A stretch of 9,874 nt of DNA, taken from positions 412,142-422,015 of the forward strand of contig NZ_ML142853.1 in NCBI RefSeq assembly GCF_004138495.1. Direction: 5' to 3'. The notes below the pieces were generated by a model. That model was given only the letters and a program-made list of their open reading frames with translations, was not told the DNA's origin and did not search any database. Made by a program: the position numbers and the translations under genes. Shown one piece after another: positions 9,053-9,874 of the stretch. Source of the stretch: Phytoactinopolyspora endophytica (GTDB lineage: Bacteria; Actinomycetota; Actinomycetes; Jiangellales; Jiangellaceae). Within the stretch, counting starts at the first letter, position 1. Each line of letters opens with the position of its first letter.

Positions 9053-9286
9053 CTATGCCCCGTGCTCGGAGATCGTCTCGTGGCTCAACAGCTTGCCGTC
9101 GTGCTTGACCGTGGTCTCCTCGATGCTGCCGTCGTGGTATTCCTCGCGGCTCTTCTTACAGCCGCAGTCGAACAGCATCTGGTCGCTGACCAGGCCCTGG
9201 TTGTCGCGGGATTCGCTATGCTCACCGTCGGTCAAACGGCCGCACGGTGCCCGCCGATTGGTGAACCTCGTACTCGTGACTGTCAT
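9053..9286 (-). CDS. Small cysteine-containing protein of unknown function, first gene of the frd operon
   Basis: A 77-residue hydrophilic protein, unrecognised. Its most distinctive part is [23 protein letters not shown] (35-57), with a Cys-Gly-Cys at 41-43. The only other cysteine is C15 in a polar N-terminal tail. It has no membrane segment or signal peptide. The ATG at 9286 has AGGAAG about twelve bases upstream, and the stop is 17 bases before the frdA start, so co-transcription with frdABCD is very likely. It could be an accessory or assembly factor, or an unrelated passenger. It is similar in size to the flavinylation factor SdhE but lacks that family's RGxxE motif. That it is a real gene is supported by its ribosome site, spacing and non-shadow position. 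Confidence 0.7.
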   Translation of the reverse strand: MTVTSTRFTNRRAPCGRLTDGEHSESRDNQGLVSDQMLFDCGCKKSREEYHDGSIEETTVKHDGKLLSHETISEHGA

Positions 9287-9321
9287 CGCCCCACCACTTC
9301 CTTCATAAGCGGGTTCGGCCC

Positions 9322-9327
9322 CTTATA
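9322..9327 (-). promoter_or_regulatory. Possible -10 box of the frd operon
   Basis: TATAAG on the minus strand, about 36 bases before the start of the 77-residue gene. No -35-like hexamer is visible at 16-19 bases upstream, so this is a weak call. It is the best AT-rich candidate in the era-frd gap. Confidence 0.22.
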
Positions 9328-9372
9328 GGCCGGCTGGGCGTCAGCGGTACTCGTACAGTGTCTCACCATGCG

Positions 9373-9392
9373 AGGCCTCCCGGAAGGGGCCT
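9373..9392 (-). terminator. Hairpin after era
   Basis: AGGCC at 9373-9377 pairs with GGCCT at 9388-9392, with further partial pairing inside (one mismatch in the minus-strand RNA) around a loop of about six bases. It starts 16 bases after the era stop and has no T-tract, so it is a possible terminator separating era from the frd operon. Confidence 0.35.
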
Positions 9393-9407
9393 GTTTATCG
9401 TTGGCCT

Positions 9408-9874
9408 TCAGAAGCCGAGGCGGCCGAGCTGCTTCGGGTCGCGCTGCCAGTCCTTGGCGACCTTGACGTGAAGATCGAGGTAGACAGGCGTGCCCAACAG
9501 CCGCTCGATGTGCTGCCGGGCCTGGGTGCCGACCTCCCGCAGCCGGGCCCCTTTCCGGCCGATCACGATCGATTTCTGGCTGTCCCGCTCGACATAGATG
9601 TTGACGTGCACATCGAGAAGCGGCCGGTCCTCGGGCCGGTCTTCCCGGGGGATCATCTCCTCGACGACGACCGCGATGGAGTGCGGTAGCTCGTCCCGGA
9701 CCCCCTCGAGCGCGGCCTCGCGAACCAGCTCCGAGACAAGCTTCTCCTCAGGCTCGTCGGTCAGCTCGCCCTCAGGGTAGAGCGGCGGCCCTGGTGGCAT
9801 CCGTCCGAGCAGGAGGCCCGCGAGCAGATCGATCTGCCGACCGGTGGTGGCCGAGACCGGAACGATCTCCGCCC
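9408..9874 (-). CDS. era: GTPase Era (C-terminal part)
   Basis: The gene runs off the right edge; 154 residues plus the stop are visible. The fragment opens with EIVPVSATTG, the G5 (SA) motif at the end of the GTPase domain. It continues through LPPGPP-like MPPGPPLYPEGELTDEP, the linker typical of Era. The KH domain follows: HVNIYVERDSQKSIVIGRKG, with the GxxG loop at fragment residues 105-108, and an end VAKDWQRDPKQLGRLGF. Era binds the 3' end of 16S rRNA and acts in 30S assembly. The missing upstream part should hold the G1-G4 motifs. Confidence 0.95.
   Translation of the reverse strand, partial: AEIVPVSATTGRQIDLLAGLLLGRMPPGPPLYPEGELTDEPEEKLVSELVREAALEGVRDELPHSIAVVVEEMIPREDRPEDRPLLDVHVNIYVERDSQKSIVIGRKGARLREVGTQARQHIERLLGTPVYLDLHVKVAKDWQRDPKQLGRLGF

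Noticed and set aside
9053..9286. 77-residue protein as an SdhE flavinylation factor
   Set aside because: Size and position fit, but the RGxxE motif and helical pattern are missing while a Cys-Gly-Cys is present.

Overview
The window is GC-rich and reads as an actinobacterial chromosome segment. It has GTG starts, GTGA and ATGA gene junctions, long antisense shadow frames, a long-form LeuA, and an Era gene with an operon next to it. I cannot place it below phylum level. Nothing here is a convincing new system. The most unusual part is the left third, where a catabolic operon has been reduced to a relic although its promoter region looks intact.

Layout, left to right. Bases 1-76 hold a probable 3' end of an unidentified plus-strand gene. 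Bases 77-371 are non-coding. They carry a possible terminator hairpin, a good promoter (TTGACA, 17 bp, TAAGCT) and two near-identical operator-like palindromes of the TGGT-N3-ACCA type. The promoter faces a plus-strand pair of damaged genes. The first (372-1836) is a relic of a putative glycoside hydrolase with a beta-galactosidase trimerisation-like domain; it has lost an internal N-terminal piece with a frame change and probably a second piece near its C-terminus. The second (1833-2219) is the first ~75 codons of a D-2-hydroxyacid dehydrogenase-like gene, which then runs antisense into the end of the next gene. An intact short-chain dehydrogenase (2088-3011) follows on the minus strand. A 23-bp near-perfect direct repeat covers both the start of the hydrolase relic and the start of the dehydrogenase.

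From 3121 rightward every gene is on the minus strand. leuA (2-isopropylmalate synthase, first step of leucine synthesis) is followed by a large nested hairpin. Its upstream region carries two small overlapping leader frames and short repeats. Next come a small four-helix membrane protein and a complete four-subunit menaquinol:fumarate reductase, frdA-frdB-frdC-frdD. The frd genes are tightly coupled, and a 77-residue cysteine-containing protein of unknown function heads the operon. The window ends inside era, whose C-terminal KH domain is visible.

Functionally, frdABCD encodes a heme-free type quinol:fumarate reductase: flavoprotein, iron-sulfur protein and two membrane anchors. leuA and era are housekeeping genes. 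The region left of 3121 looks like accessory carbohydrate catabolism under decay or rearrangement.
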